Positions 1-7,916 of a stretch of 64,000 nt of DNA are shown here, in pieces; the first letter of the stretch is position 1, and the number at the start of each line of letters is the position of its first letter. The notes beneath the pieces are model-generated. The model was not told where the DNA came from. It did no database searches and saw nothing but the letters and a program-made list of their open reading frames with translations. A program made the position numbers and the translations under genes. Location: positions 30,283 through 94,282 of the forward strand of contig JANRIH010000021.1 of NCBI GenBank assembly GCA_033765145.1. Reading direction: 5' to 3'. The DNA is from JAGVSR01 sp033765145. Its GTDB lineage: Bacteria; Pseudomonadota; Alphaproteobacteria; Rhizobiales; Hyphomicrobiaceae.

Positions 1-470
1 ATGACGCGGTTGTACGCTTTCTTGAGCGCAGAGTTCTCCTTGTAAATTCCGTGGTACGTCGTGACGAACGGCACACCCGCGGCGCGCGCGGCCGATCGGG
101 CGCTCCAGGCCGGTGCGCGGCTCCTGGCGTGCACGAGATCGACGCCCTCTTCGGCGATCATGCGCCGGATACGCCGCGCGTTGAGCGCCAGCCGGAACGG
201 GTTCTTGGTCTTGGCGGGAAACGGAACAAGTTCGCCGCCCGCCGCTTCGAGCCGTGCCACCAGTTGCCCGCCTTCCGACAGGACGATCGCGCGCCCCCCA
301 GCTCTCACGATTGCGCCGGCGATCTCGATCGTCGAAAGCTCCGCCCCGCCTGTTTCAAGCTCGGGGATGATCTGCAATATCGTGGGTCGGGTTGGTCGGG
401 TATCACGCGACACGGTCAAGGCCTTTCCGGCAGTCCGCCGCGGAACAGTCGTCTCGAATGAGGCACTCAT
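1..470 (-). CDS. Glycosyltransferase family 4, N-terminal part (cut by window edge)
   Basis: The minus strand is open from an ATG at 470 to the left edge, giving about 156 residues. After a 29-residue leader the protein reads ILQIIPELETGGAELST and then a Rossmann-like alternation of strands and helices, including VDLVHARSRAPAW and FVTTYHGIYKENS. The GGAE loop at residues 41-44 and the TYHG segment are typical of the acceptor domain of GT-B family 4 enzymes, which move sugars from nucleotide-sugars onto lipid or polysaccharide acceptors. The nucleotide-sugar domain lies outside the window, so donor and acceptor are unknown. A GTG at 413 (residue 20) is an alternative start, and a likely one, because the ATG at 470 lies only 3 bp from the start of the divergent gene. 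Confidence 0.8.
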   Translation of the reverse strand, partial: MSASFETTVPRRTAGKALTVSRDTRPTRPTILQIIPELETGGAELSTIEIAGAIVRAGGRAIVLSEGGQLVARLEAAGGELVPFPAKTKNPFRLALNARRIRRMIAEEGVDLVHARSRAPAWSARSAARAAGVPFVTTYHGIYKENSALKKAYNRV

Positions 471-473
471 AGA

Positions 474-1265
474 ATGTCGCCATCGGAACCGCAATTTTTG
501 ACTGTCGGCACGGGGAAATCTGCCCGCCGCATCGCCTGTCTCAAGTCAGGTTCGGCCACCGGTGCCGCACCAGGATATTTCTGGCTGTCGGGTTTCAAGT
601 CCGACATGGCGAGCACCAAAGCCTCGGCCTTGGCCGCGCGCGCTGAGGCCGTCGGCGTGCCATGCGTCCGGTTCGACTATTCGGGACACGGCCTGTCGGG
701 CGGACGGTTCGAAGAGGGGACCATCGGCCGCTGGCTTGAAGAGGCGCTGGAGGTTTTCCGTGCCGTCAGCGAGGGACCCCAGATCATCGTCGGTTCGAGC
801 ATGGGCGGCCATATCGCGCTGCTTCTGCTGCGCACCCTCGTCGAAACCGACCCAGAGAACGCCGCGCGCGTCAGGGCGCTCGTGCTCATCGCCCCGGCCT
901 GGGACATGACCGAGGAACTCATGTGGAACGCCTTCGACGAGCGGCAGAAGAACGCGCTGGTCGAGCAGGGTGTCGTCTACCGGCCCTCGGACTACGGCGA
1001 GCCCTACGCGCTGACGCGCACGTTGATCGAGGAGGGGCGCCAGCATCTGATCGCAACCCGGCCGTTCGATCCGGGCCGCCCGGTCCTCGTTCTTCAGGGA
1101 GGGATGGACCGCGACGTTCCTGCGGACCACGTCCGGCGCCTGCCTGCGCTGCTGCCGGGCGGACATGTGTCGATCACCGAAATCCCCGACGGCGAGCATC
1201 GGCTTTCGCGGCCCGGCGATCTCGCCGAACTGTTCCGCCTCATCGACCGCGCGGCATCGAGCTGA
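474..1265 (+). CDS. Alpha/beta hydrolase
   Basis: A 263-residue cytosolic alpha/beta-hydrolase with a complete catalytic triad. The nucleophile elbow GSSMGG (residues 107-112) supplies Ser109, VLVLQGGMDRDVP supplies Asp212 and DGEHRLS supplies His242. The segment RFDYSGHGLSGG carries the usual oxyanion-side HG motif. The length and the pattern GYFWLSGFKSDM...KA resemble the ABHD10-like esterase/thioesterase group, but the substrate cannot be read from sequence. The start codon lies 3 bp from the divergent glycosyltransferase ATG, so one of the two starts is probably downstream of the one given. The next gene is convergent. Confidence 0.82.
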   Translation: MSPSEPQFLTVGTGKSARRIACLKSGSATGAAPGYFWLSGFKSDMASTKASALAARAEAVGVPCVRFDYSGHGLSGGRFEEGTIGRWLEEALEVFRAVSEGPQIIVGSSMGGHIALLLLRTLVETDPENAARVRALVLIAPAWDMTEELMWNAFDERQKNALVEQGVVYRPSDYGEPYALTRTLIEEGRQHLIATRPFDPGRPVLVLQGGMDRDVPADHVRRLPALLPGGHVSITEIPDGEHRLSRPGDLAELFRLIDRAASS

Positions 1266-1277
1266 GACGCGTCGGTC

Positions 1278-2108
1278 TCACTTCATCGCATCGGGCGTGG
1301 GAGCGGAGTTGGCATCGTGATGGGCCCCGGCAGGAAGACCACCGACGAGCGCCGCCATGAGTGCGCCCGGACCCGCCTCGCGCGCGACGGCTTCGGGAAC
1401 GATCCACGCGCGCCACGATGCGCCCGTCAATCCGGCTGAGCAATGCAGCTCTCCACCCCCCGCCCGGCACGATCGATCGGGCGTGGCCGTGACGGCGCGA
1501 TCAGGGTCGGGTCGCCCCGCCTTGAGATCGACCGGCAAAATGCGTGCTCCGGACGGCGAGAACGCAACGCCACGAAACACGCAGACGGATACGCCTTCGC
1601 AGGCGCGCGCCCTTGGCCCCGCCGCCTTCTTTGCCGTAAGTCGTCGGGCGGGATTTTGCGTCCCCGCGCTCGCCAAGCATTCGCCGTCGACGCAAAGGAT
1701 CGGGTCGGCGCGGCCCGACGGTCCGGGCGTCATCACGAGCAGGATCGTCACGATCGTCGGGTCGCTATTGATCGGCGCATCTGGTCCGCCGAGGGAATAG
1801 CGCGGAGCGAACGAGGAGGTTTCGGCTGGACGCGATGTCCCGTGATCGTCCTGTTTGTAGTCCGGTGATTGTGCCGCGGAATTGGCTGCTTCTTTGGCGG
1901 CCCGCATCGCATCGAGGAGCGCGCGGGCATCGTCCCCGTCGAGCCAGGGCTCGGCGCGCGTCTCCGACGTGCCGGACGGCGCAGCATCGCGCGCGAAGCG
2001 TTCCGCGAGTTCGTGCGCCGTCGTGTCACCGGCCTCGACCGAAGCGAACGTCGAAGCAGCGAAAAATACGATGAGCCACGCGCGCGCGCGGATGAACGAC
2101 GCAGACAT
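1278..2108 (-). CDS. Hypothetical secreted protein
   Basis: A protein of 276 residues that I do not recognise. The ATG at 2108 was chosen because it puts an N-terminal signal peptide at the front (MSASFIRARAWLIVFFAASTFASVEA); the frame stays open upstream to 2177. After the signal come an acidic, Ala/Arg-rich stretch and a segment with four cysteines (CVDGEC, then ACEGVSVC), which could form disulfides in the periplasm. The C-terminal third contains two more cysteines and ends in a low-complexity tail. It lies downstream of the YeeZ-like gene on the same strand with a gap of about 90 bp. No catalytic motif is visible. Confidence 0.55.
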   Translation of the reverse strand: MSASFIRARAWLIVFFAASTFASVEAGDTTAHELAERFARDAAPSGTSETRAEPWLDGDDARALLDAMRAAKEAANSAAQSPDYKQDDHGTSRPAETSSFAPRYSLGGPDAPINSDPTIVTILLVMTPGPSGRADPILCVDGECLASAGTQNPARRLTAKKAAGPRARACEGVSVCVFRGVAFSPSGARILPVDLKAGRPDPDRAVTATPDRSCRAGGGELHCSAGLTGASWRAWIVPEAVAREAGPGALMAALVGGLPAGAHHDANSAPTPDAMK

Positions 2109-2199
2109 CTGTTCGAAAAAATCCCGTGTGATCCCAACCCACCTTTCGTCGGGGACGATGGCGAGAACATGGACCAATCGTGATCATTTGCTCAGCTGG

Positions 2200-3087
2200 T
2201 TAGCGGCGTTCGGCAGCGATGGCCGCGAGGCCCTCGCGATAGGTCGGATAGAGGAGGGACAAGCCGAGCGCTTCCTTGATGCGCGCGTTCCGGACCCGCT
2301 TGTTCTCGGCGTAAAAGCTGAGACCCATCGCCGAAAGGCCCGCGTTCTCGATTGCCACGTCCGGTGGAACTGGTACGCCCAGCAACCCGGCCGCGTAGGC
2401 GACGACATCCTGCGGCGGCGCGGGTTCGTCGTCCGTCACGTTGAAAATGGCATGTGAAGGCGGGGCATCCACCGCAGCGCGCAAGAGGTGCGCGATGTCA
2501 GCGACATGAATGCGGTTGAAGACCTGCCCGGACTTCACGATGCACCGCGCTGTTCCATCCTCGAGATTGTCGATGGCGCTTCGTCCGGGCCCATAGATGC
2601 CTGCGAGGCGAAAGACTTCGACGCGGCGTCCAGTCCGTTCCGCGAATGCGAACCAAGCCTGCTCGGCGTCGAGCCGGCGGCGCGAGCGGTCCGATGTCGG
2701 CGCGGGTTCAGTGCACTCGTCGCACCACTCTCCGTTCCGGTCGCCGTAGACGCCGATCGTCGAGAGATACCCGATCCAGGTGATGTGCTCGCCGGCAAGA
2801 TCGCTTGCATGGTGGGTGAGGACAGGATCACCGCCATCGCCGGGCGGCACCGACACAACGACGTGTGTCGCCGTCGCGAGCGCCGACGACACGGAGGCGG
2901 ACGGCGCGCGACCATCGAAGACGTGCGCGTCGTAGCCAAGATCGGCGATCCGTCCGGCGCCCTCGGCCGTCGTGGCGGTTCCGCTGACGTTCCACCCATC
3001 ACGCGCGAGCAGTGCCGCGAGCGCCCGCGCGCTATAGCCAAGTCCGAATGCGAAAAGATGCGTCACGGTTCGTTCCATTGTTGCCAT
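2200..3087 (-). CDS. NAD-dependent epimerase-like SDR (YeeZ family)
   Basis: A 295-residue extended short-chain dehydrogenase-like protein. The N-terminal FAFGLGYSARALA is a degenerate dinucleotide-binding GxGxxA turn. The STIGVYGDRNGEW segment and the sugar-epimerase-like RLAGIYGPGRS and FNRIHVADIAHLL segments match the YeeZ/UDP-glucose-epimerase-like group. The standard YxxxK catalytic pair is not obvious, as is usual in this family, so the reaction is uncertain. The start at 3087 overlaps the 3' end of queG by 25 bp; an ATG at 3078 is an alternative. The overlap suggests co-transcription and coupled translation with queG. Confidence 0.75.
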   Translation of the reverse strand: MATMERTVTHLFAFGLGYSARALAALLARDGWNVSGTATTAEGAGRIADLGYDAHVFDGRAPSASVSSALATATHVVVSVPPGDGGDPVLTHHASDLAGEHITWIGYLSTIGVYGDRNGEWCDECTEPAPTSDRSRRRLDAEQAWFAFAERTGRRVEVFRLAGIYGPGRSAIDNLEDGTARCIVKSGQVFNRIHVADIAHLLRAAVDAPPSHAIFNVTDDEPAPPQDVVAYAAGLLGVPVPPDVAIENAGLSAMGLSFYAENKRVRNARIKEALGLSLLYPTYREGLAAIAAERR

Positions 3088-4223
3088 TCGGCTCTGACAT
3101 CGGGGTCGATTTCGCTTGTGGCGAACGATGCCTTTCGTTGTGCGATGAATTCGTCATCCGCAATCCTCAAGAGCGCCCAGACGGCCATCGCCCGCACGAG
3201 CGGTGACGGGTCTGAGAGGCGTGCGTCGACAAGGGGCAGAAGGGCAGCGTCACTGGAATTCCCAGCCGCAATGAGCGCGTTCCTGACGACGCGATCGCGA
3301 CCCGTCCGTTTGACCGGGCTCCCCGCGAAACGCGTGCGGAACGTCGCGTCGTCGAGTTCGATCAATTCGGCCAGCGCCGGTCCGTCCATCGCTGCTCGAC
3401 GCGCAAGGCCGCTGTCGGAGGACGCGCGTGCAAACTTGTTCCACGGGCACACGGCCAGACAGTCGTCACATCCGAAAACGCGGTTTCCGATTGGTTTTCG
3501 AAAGGCCCGCGGAATGTGGCCTTTGTGCTCGATCGTGAGGTACGCGATGCAGCGCCGTGCGTCGAGCTGGTAGGGCGCCGGAAAGGCATCCGTCGGGCAG
3601 ATGTCGAGGCACTTTCGGCAACGTCCGCAGTGATCGGCCTCCGCAGCATCGGGCTCGAGCATGGCCGTCGTCAGGATCGCACCGAGAAAAAGCCATGACC
3701 CGTGCTCACGCGACACGAGGTTCGTGTGCTTCCCCTGCCAGCCGACACCCGCCTTGGCGGCGAGCGGCTTCTCCATGAGCGGCGCGGTATCGACGAAGAC
3801 CTTGACCTCGTGCCCGGTGGCGCTCGCCAGCGTTCGCGCCAGTTGCTTCAGTCTCGGCTTCAGGACGTCGTGATAATCCTTGCGCTGGGCGTAGACCGAG
3901 ATCGCGGCGCGGTCGTGGTGGTGAAGGATGTCGAGTGGGTTTGCATCGGGCGCGTAGGACAGCCCGGCGACGATGGCACTCCGCGCGTCGGACCAGAGCG
4001 CGGTCGGGCTACGCCGCCGATCGGACGTCTCGGCCATCCAAGCCATATCGCCATGCCGGCCGTCGTCGAGGAAGTGCAAGAGTCGCCGGTCCTGCTCAGG
4101 GTCGTCCGCCAGGCGCACGATCCGCACGGGATCGAGACCGAGCTGCGCGCCGTCGCCCTTGATGCGCCGCTCGAGAGAGAGCGGTGAGCCGGCAGACGCT
4201 GCAGATATTGTGTTTCGGGACAT
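3063..4223 (-). CDS. queG: Epoxyqueuosine reductase
   Basis: QueG performs the last step of queuosine synthesis, reducing epoxyqueuosine in GUN-anticodon tRNAs with cobalamin and two [4Fe-4S] clusters. The 386-residue protein has the family features in order: the HGDMAWM segment (about 58-64), the VDTAPLMEK motif containing the proposed catalytic Asp145, GWQGKHTNLV, then two ferredoxin-like clusters with Cys199/202/205/209 (CGRCRKCLDICP) and Cys252/255/259 (CDDCLAVCP). A C-terminal HEAT-like helical region follows. The ATG at 4223 gives the usual family length; the frame is open further upstream to 4424. It is followed by the overlapping YeeZ-like gene and preceded by the fzlA-like gene on the same strand. 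Confidence 0.93.
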   Translation of the reverse strand: MSRNTISAASAGSPLSLERRIKGDGAQLGLDPVRIVRLADDPEQDRRLLHFLDDGRHGDMAWMAETSDRRRSPTALWSDARSAIVAGLSYAPDANPLDILHHHDRAAISVYAQRKDYHDVLKPRLKQLARTLASATGHEVKVFVDTAPLMEKPLAAKAGVGWQGKHTNLVSREHGSWLFLGAILTTAMLEPDAAEADHCGRCRKCLDICPTDAFPAPYQLDARRCIAYLTIEHKGHIPRAFRKPIGNRVFGCDDCLAVCPWNKFARASSDSGLARRAAMDGPALAELIELDDATFRTRFAGSPVKRTGRDRVVRNALIAAGNSSDAALLPLVDARLSDPSPLVRAMAVWALLRIADDEFIAQRKASFATSEIDPDVRAEWQQWNEP

Positions 4224-4321
4224 GGGCTGTTGGAACTTGGCGCAGAGGAAGTTCACACGAGACGCGCGCGGGGCCAAGCCCGCCGTTGCCACGAGGTCTC
4301 GAAGCGCGACCCGTGGGATGT

Positions 4322-5017
4322 TCAAAAGTCGAGTTCTGCGTAGATTGGCGCGGGCGAAAGGCCGAGAAGCCGATCTTGCAGAAGGGGCCGGACCGACGGT
4401 CGGGACTTGATGCGCATGTACCACGACTTGGCCGCGGGGAACTCGTCCCAGGAGATGATGCCGGCATAGTCGAGAACCGAGAAGTGCCCGGACGCCGCCA
4501 TGTCCGCGAAGCTCAGTGCGTCACCGGCCAGCCAGTCGCGCTGCCCGGCCAGATGATTCACGTACCGCAGGTGATAGCGGAGGTTCGCGTGCGCCGCCCT
4601 CAGATTTTCGCCGCTCGGAGGCGGCTCCCCTGCGCCTCGGACACGACGTACGAGTTTCTGTTCGACGAGTTCCCCCGTCGCATCCCGATCGAGTTTGCCG
4701 TGAAACCAGTCGACGAGCCGACGAACTTCGGCTCGCGCAACGCTGTCACCGGGAAAGAGCTGGATGTGCTCGTCGCTGGTATCGTAGTCCCGCGCCGCCT
4801 CGTCGAGGAACTCCGAAATGGCATAGACGCCCGCCACAGTCGCGAGCCCAGACACGACGAGGACGGGCACCTCGCACGCGGGATTGAGCGCGACGAAGTC
4901 TGGCCGCCACGCGCTCGGATCCTCTTCCTCGAAATGCACGTCCCAGCCAAGTTCGACGAGCGCGATGCGGATCGAGCGGGAGCGCGCGCAGAACGGAAAA
5001 TGGATAAGCCTGTTCAT
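4322..5017 (-). CDS. fzlA: Glutathione S-transferase-fold protein, FzlA-like
   Basis: A 231-residue GST-fold protein starting MNRLIHFPFCARSRSIRIALVEL. It has the thioredoxin-like N-terminal domain (ALNPACEVPVLV with the cis-Pro segment) and an all-helical C-terminal domain ending in PAPIYAELDF. The sequence pattern and the neighbourhood queG-gst-uppP match the alphaproteobacterial FzlA group. FzlA binds FtsZ filaments and licenses constriction in Caulobacter, rather than acting mainly in detoxification. The FzlA identity is inferred from similarity and context; a conventional GST is the alternative. The ATG at 5017 was chosen because upstream codons in the same frame do not look like protein. 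Confidence 0.7.
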   Translation of the reverse strand: MNRLIHFPFCARSRSIRIALVELGWDVHFEEEDPSAWRPDFVALNPACEVPVLVVSGLATVAGVYAISEFLDEAARDYDTSDEHIQLFPGDSVARAEVRRLVDWFHGKLDRDATGELVEQKLVRRVRGAGEPPPSGENLRAAHANLRYHLRYVNHLAGQRDWLAGDALSFADMAASGHFSVLDYAGIISWDEFPAAKSWYMRIKSRPSVRPLLQDRLLGLSPAPIYAELDF

Positions 5018-5310
5018 CGCCCGATCTGCCCCCGCAAATGTCGGCGGCACGCGGTGCCCGCACGTGCCAAGTCTATCCCGCCTCTCGCACCCGATGGCGG
5101 ACGCGCCCGATTGCCTTTGAAACCGGCGCGCGCCCCGGCAGCTTGTCTCGTTTACGCGAAAACGAGGCTTCTGTCCCAGCCCGGATCGCGCGGTGATGCG
5201 TGGTCTGCGGCGCGTGAGCACTGGCGTCACGGCGAAGCGACATGCCATAAGCGGCGCCGCGAAAGTCGGGGTAGCAAAGGTGTGCGCCCGGTTCGCGGGG
5301 GCTTCGATCC

Positions 5311-6108
5311 ATGCAGACTTGGCAAGCAGTCCTGTTGGGCCTCATCGAAGGCCTGACGGAATTCATCCCGGTGTCATCGACCGGTCATCTTCTGCTGGTC
5401 GGGCATTTCCTGGGCGTTCACTCGCCGGGGCGGACGTTCGAGGTTCTGATCCAACTCGGCGCGATCCTCGCGATTCTGACGGTCTATTTCGGCAAGCTCT
5501 GGCAACTCCTGGTGGCGCTGCCCTCCGACGCGCGCACGCAGCGGTTCGTCCTGGCAATCCTGATCGCGTTTCTGCCCGCCGCGATCATTGGCGCGTCGAT
5601 GCACGGCTTCATCAAGGGCGTGCTCTTCGAAACGCCCCAACTCGTCTGCGCAACGCTTATTCTGGGCGGCATCGTGCTCTTGATGGTGGACCGTCTCTCA
5701 CTGACGCCACGCTACACCGATGTGATGGATATCCCGCCGTCGCTCGCCCTCAAGATCGGCCTCTGTCAGACGCTCGCGATGATCCCTGGTGTCTCGAGAT
5801 CGGGCGCGACGATCGTCGGCGCGATGCTGCTCGGCACCGACAAGCGCTCGGCGGCCGAGTTCAGTTTCTTTCTCGCCATGCCGACGATGGCCGGCGCCTT
5901 CGCCTACGATCTCTACAAGAATTGGGATGTTCTGAAGCCCGACGACATGACGCCGATCGTCGTCGGCTTTGTGGCGGCGTTCATCTCGGGCATGATCGTG
6001 GTGCGCTATCTGCTCGACTACGTAAGCCGCCACGGCTACGCGCTCTTTGCGTGGTGGCGCATAATCGTTGGGACTCTAGGCCTCATCGGCCTAGCGACGC
6101 TGGGCTGA
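5311..6108 (+). CDS. uppP: Undecaprenyl-diphosphatase
   Basis: UppP (BacA) dephosphorylates undecaprenyl pyrophosphate so the lipid carrier can be reused for peptidoglycan and O-antigen synthesis. The 265-residue inner-membrane protein has both signature regions: the glutamate-rich motif GLIEGLTEFIPVSSTGHL (residues 10-27, Glu13 and Glu17) and the PGVSRSG motif (159-165) followed by AT. Seven to eight hydrophobic segments are visible, ending WWRIIVGTLGLIGLATLG. It is divergent from the fzlA-like gene, with about 290 bp between the two starts, and convergent with the DUF502 gene. Confidence 0.95.
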   Translation: MQTWQAVLLGLIEGLTEFIPVSSTGHLLLVGHFLGVHSPGRTFEVLIQLGAILAILTVYFGKLWQLLVALPSDARTQRFVLAILIAFLPAAIIGASMHGFIKGVLFETPQLVCATLILGGIVLLMVDRLSLTPRYTDVMDIPPSLALKIGLCQTLAMIPGVSRSGATIVGAMLLGTDKRSAAEFSFFLAMPTMAGAFAYDLYKNWDVLKPDDMTPIVVGFVAAFISGMIVVRYLLDYVSRHGYALFAWWRIIVGTLGLIGLATLG

Positions 6109-6134
6109 CGGGGTCTTTGTCCGAACGTGACGCG

Positions 6135-6764
6135 CTATTTGCCGTCCGGCCGTGGCGGCGTGACGCCCATCGAGACATAAACGCCCATCAATTGCTCGAC
6201 GCCGCCCTCCGCGGGCCGCACCCACGTCGCGGGCACGTAGATGAGCGCGCCGCCGAACGGGACCGGCGCCGAGGGCACGAGCACGCCCACGTAGGGCTGT
6301 CCGCCCAGGCTCACAGGCTTCGCGGATGCCTGCAACGCGAGCACGGCCGCTCCGGGTTCGCCTCCGAAGAAACACCACACCGGCGTCATGCCTTTGAGGT
6401 TCTCGCCCTTCTGCGTGTCGACGATGGATGTGAAGGTCTTCGAGAGCCCGTAGATTTGCGAGACGATCGGGATCCGCATGAGGAAGCCCTCGATCGCCTC
6501 GACCAGCCATTGGCCGATCTGCGATTCGACCAGTAATCCCACGGCATAGACGATGGCCACGGCGAAAAGCAGTCCGACCACGTAGGGCGTCGCGCTGCCC
6601 CGGTTGATGCTGAGCCCGAGCGACGTCAAGAGACTTCCGAACGTGCTGCCGGGGCCGGCATATGTCGCGACGACATCGACCATCCAAATTGCGATGGCGA
6701 TTGTCACCGCGACCGGGAGGATCGCGAGGAGGCCGGCAAGGAAGATGCTAGCAATCCGCTTCAT
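6135..6764 (-). CDS. DUF502 family membrane protein
   Basis: A 209-residue protein of the DUF502 family, whose function is not established. Two N-terminal membrane helices are clear (IFLAGLLAILPVAVTIAIAIW and VGLLFAVAIVYAVGLLV). The conserved soluble part follows, with IPIVSQIYGLSKTF, PVWCFFGGEPGAA and VLVPSAPVPFGGALIYVPATWV, a pattern characteristic of the family. It lies 26 bp from the end of uppP in convergent orientation and about 130 bp downstream of ptsN on the same strand. No catalytic motif is visible. Confidence 0.85.
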   Translation of the reverse strand: MKRIASIFLAGLLAILPVAVTIAIAIWMVDVVATYAGPGSTFGSLLTSLGLSINRGSATPYVVGLLFAVAIVYAVGLLVESQIGQWLVEAIEGFLMRIPIVSQIYGLSKTFTSIVDTQKGENLKGMTPVWCFFGGEPGAAVLALQASAKPVSLGGQPYVGVLVPSAPVPFGGALIYVPATWVRPAEGGVEQLMGVYVSMGVTPPRPDGK

Positions 6765-6895
6765 TCGGCTCGTCCATGATCGAGGAACGGGAGCCAGAAG
6801 GAGAGAGGTCGCCGCGCCCGGAAGTCAAGTCGGCGTAGGATCGGGGTTGCAGCGTCGAAGGAAGCAGGGGTCGAGCCTGCCGACTTGCGCCAGCG

Positions 6896-7360
6896 TCAGG
6901 CCGCGTGTGACGTAGCCGGCGTCAGGAGGATGCTCCTGAGCGCATCGACATCCTTCGCCGAGCGCAGCGCTTCGAGCATGGACGGTTCCCTGACGAGGCG
7001 CGAGATACGGGCCAACGCCTTGAGATGATCGCCACTGGCATGCTCGGGCGCGAGCAGGAGAAACACCAGATCCACGTCCTCGCCGTCCTGGCTGTCGAAC
7101 GGGATTGGCTGTTTCAATCGCGCGAACACGCACATGATCCGCGTGAGCTTCTTGAACTTGACGTGCGGGATCGCAATGCCGCGGCCGAGACCGGTCGAAC
7201 CGAGGCGCTCGCGTTGCAGGAGCGCGTCGAAAATCTCGCGCTGGTCGATGCCGGTCAGGTCCGAAGCTCGGTAGGCCAGGTCCTGTAGCGCCTGTTTTTT
7301 GCAGGTCACATTGGCCGGCTCGATGACCGCTTCGGGAGCCAGAATGTCACTGAGATCCAT
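6896..7360 (-). CDS. ptsN: PTS IIA-like nitrogen regulatory protein (EIIA-Ntr)
   Basis: PtsN is the terminal phosphoacceptor of the PTS-Ntr phosphorelay (PtsP-PtsO-PtsN), which links nitrogen and potassium status to several regulators. The 154-residue protein has the family's active site in GIAIPHVKF, with His66 the phosphorylated residue, and the conserved DLVFLLLAPEHASGDHLKALARISRL segment. The ATG at 7360 gives the standard length; the frame is open upstream without family similarity. The usual neighbours rpoN and lptB lie upstream on the same strand, but the ribosome-hibernation gene hpf, normally between rpoN and ptsN, is absent here. Confidence 0.93.
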   Translation of the reverse strand: MDLSDILAPEAVIEPANVTCKKQALQDLAYRASDLTGIDQREIFDALLQRERLGSTGLGRGIAIPHVKFKKLTRIMCVFARLKQPIPFDSQDGEDVDLVFLLLAPEHASGDHLKALARISRLVREPSMLEALRSAKDVDALRSILLTPATSHAA

Positions 7361-7916
7361 GACTGTTCGTCCACCGGGTCCATATTTGCTTGCCGTGGTG
7401 GCCGCCCGCCATTGGCGCGGCCTCCCGCATCGTCTTGTGCGCAACTCGCGTGCCAGACCCGGCCTCTAGGCCAGCGGGCGGGCACGCCTGTGCGAATACC
7501 CCGATCGTTCTTTGCCTGTCTGAGATGGGTAGACGTCGGCGATCCAGCAATGAGTGCTGGAGCCGCAAATTGTCTGCCAACGGGTATCTCCTCGGGCGAT
7601 CAACGACATCCGCTGAACCGCATGGTCTTCTGGTTGTTACCGACGCCACCCCGTAAGAACCTACCGCCTGTCCGGCGGCCAAGGTCATGCAATGATGTCA
7701 GCGACTTAACTCCCCTGCGAGCTTCCCCCTCGCCGACGAGGCCGACGCTAGAGTGTGTCGCACGGCCTGTCAAACGCTTGTGCGGTTACAACTTTGTGCG
7801 GTGCGGGATAACGCAAAATTTGCGTTGTGCAAACACCCGTTTTTGTCACGGCGCCTGGAACGCCGGTTTCGGGCCCCAAGAACGGCGCTCCGGGGGCGCG
7901 TTCCGGCCGCCGAATG
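7361..7916. other. 556-bp gap between rpoN and ptsN
   Basis: No credible coding region is visible on either strand. Short open frames occur, but their translations are Arg/Pro-rich and resemble no known protein; in particular nothing looks like HPF/RaiA. The rpoN-proximal part holds two direct copies of TTGTGCGGT (7778-7786 and 7794-7802), a further TTGTGC at 7825-7830 and a perfect palindrome at 7811-7825, so it looks like a regulatory region. The ptsN-proximal 350 bp show nothing I can name. Confidence 0.5.
7811..7825. promoter_or_regulatory. Perfect palindrome ACGCAAA-A-TTTGCGT, possible operator
   Basis: The two 7-nt arms are exact reverse complements around a single base. There is no T-run, so it is not a terminator. 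With the flanking TTGTGC(GGT) direct repeats it resembles a binding site for a dimeric regulator. The regulator and the regulated direction are unknown. Confidence 0.4.

Noticed and set aside
5193..6536. 447-codon plus-strand frame overlapping uppP and DUF502
   Set aside because: It crosses two recognisable genes in other frames and its product is Arg-rich without family features.
7347..7688. 113-codon minus-strand frame upstream of ptsN as a candidate hpf
   Set aside because: The translation has no HPF/RaiA features and is too short; it is only an open frame.
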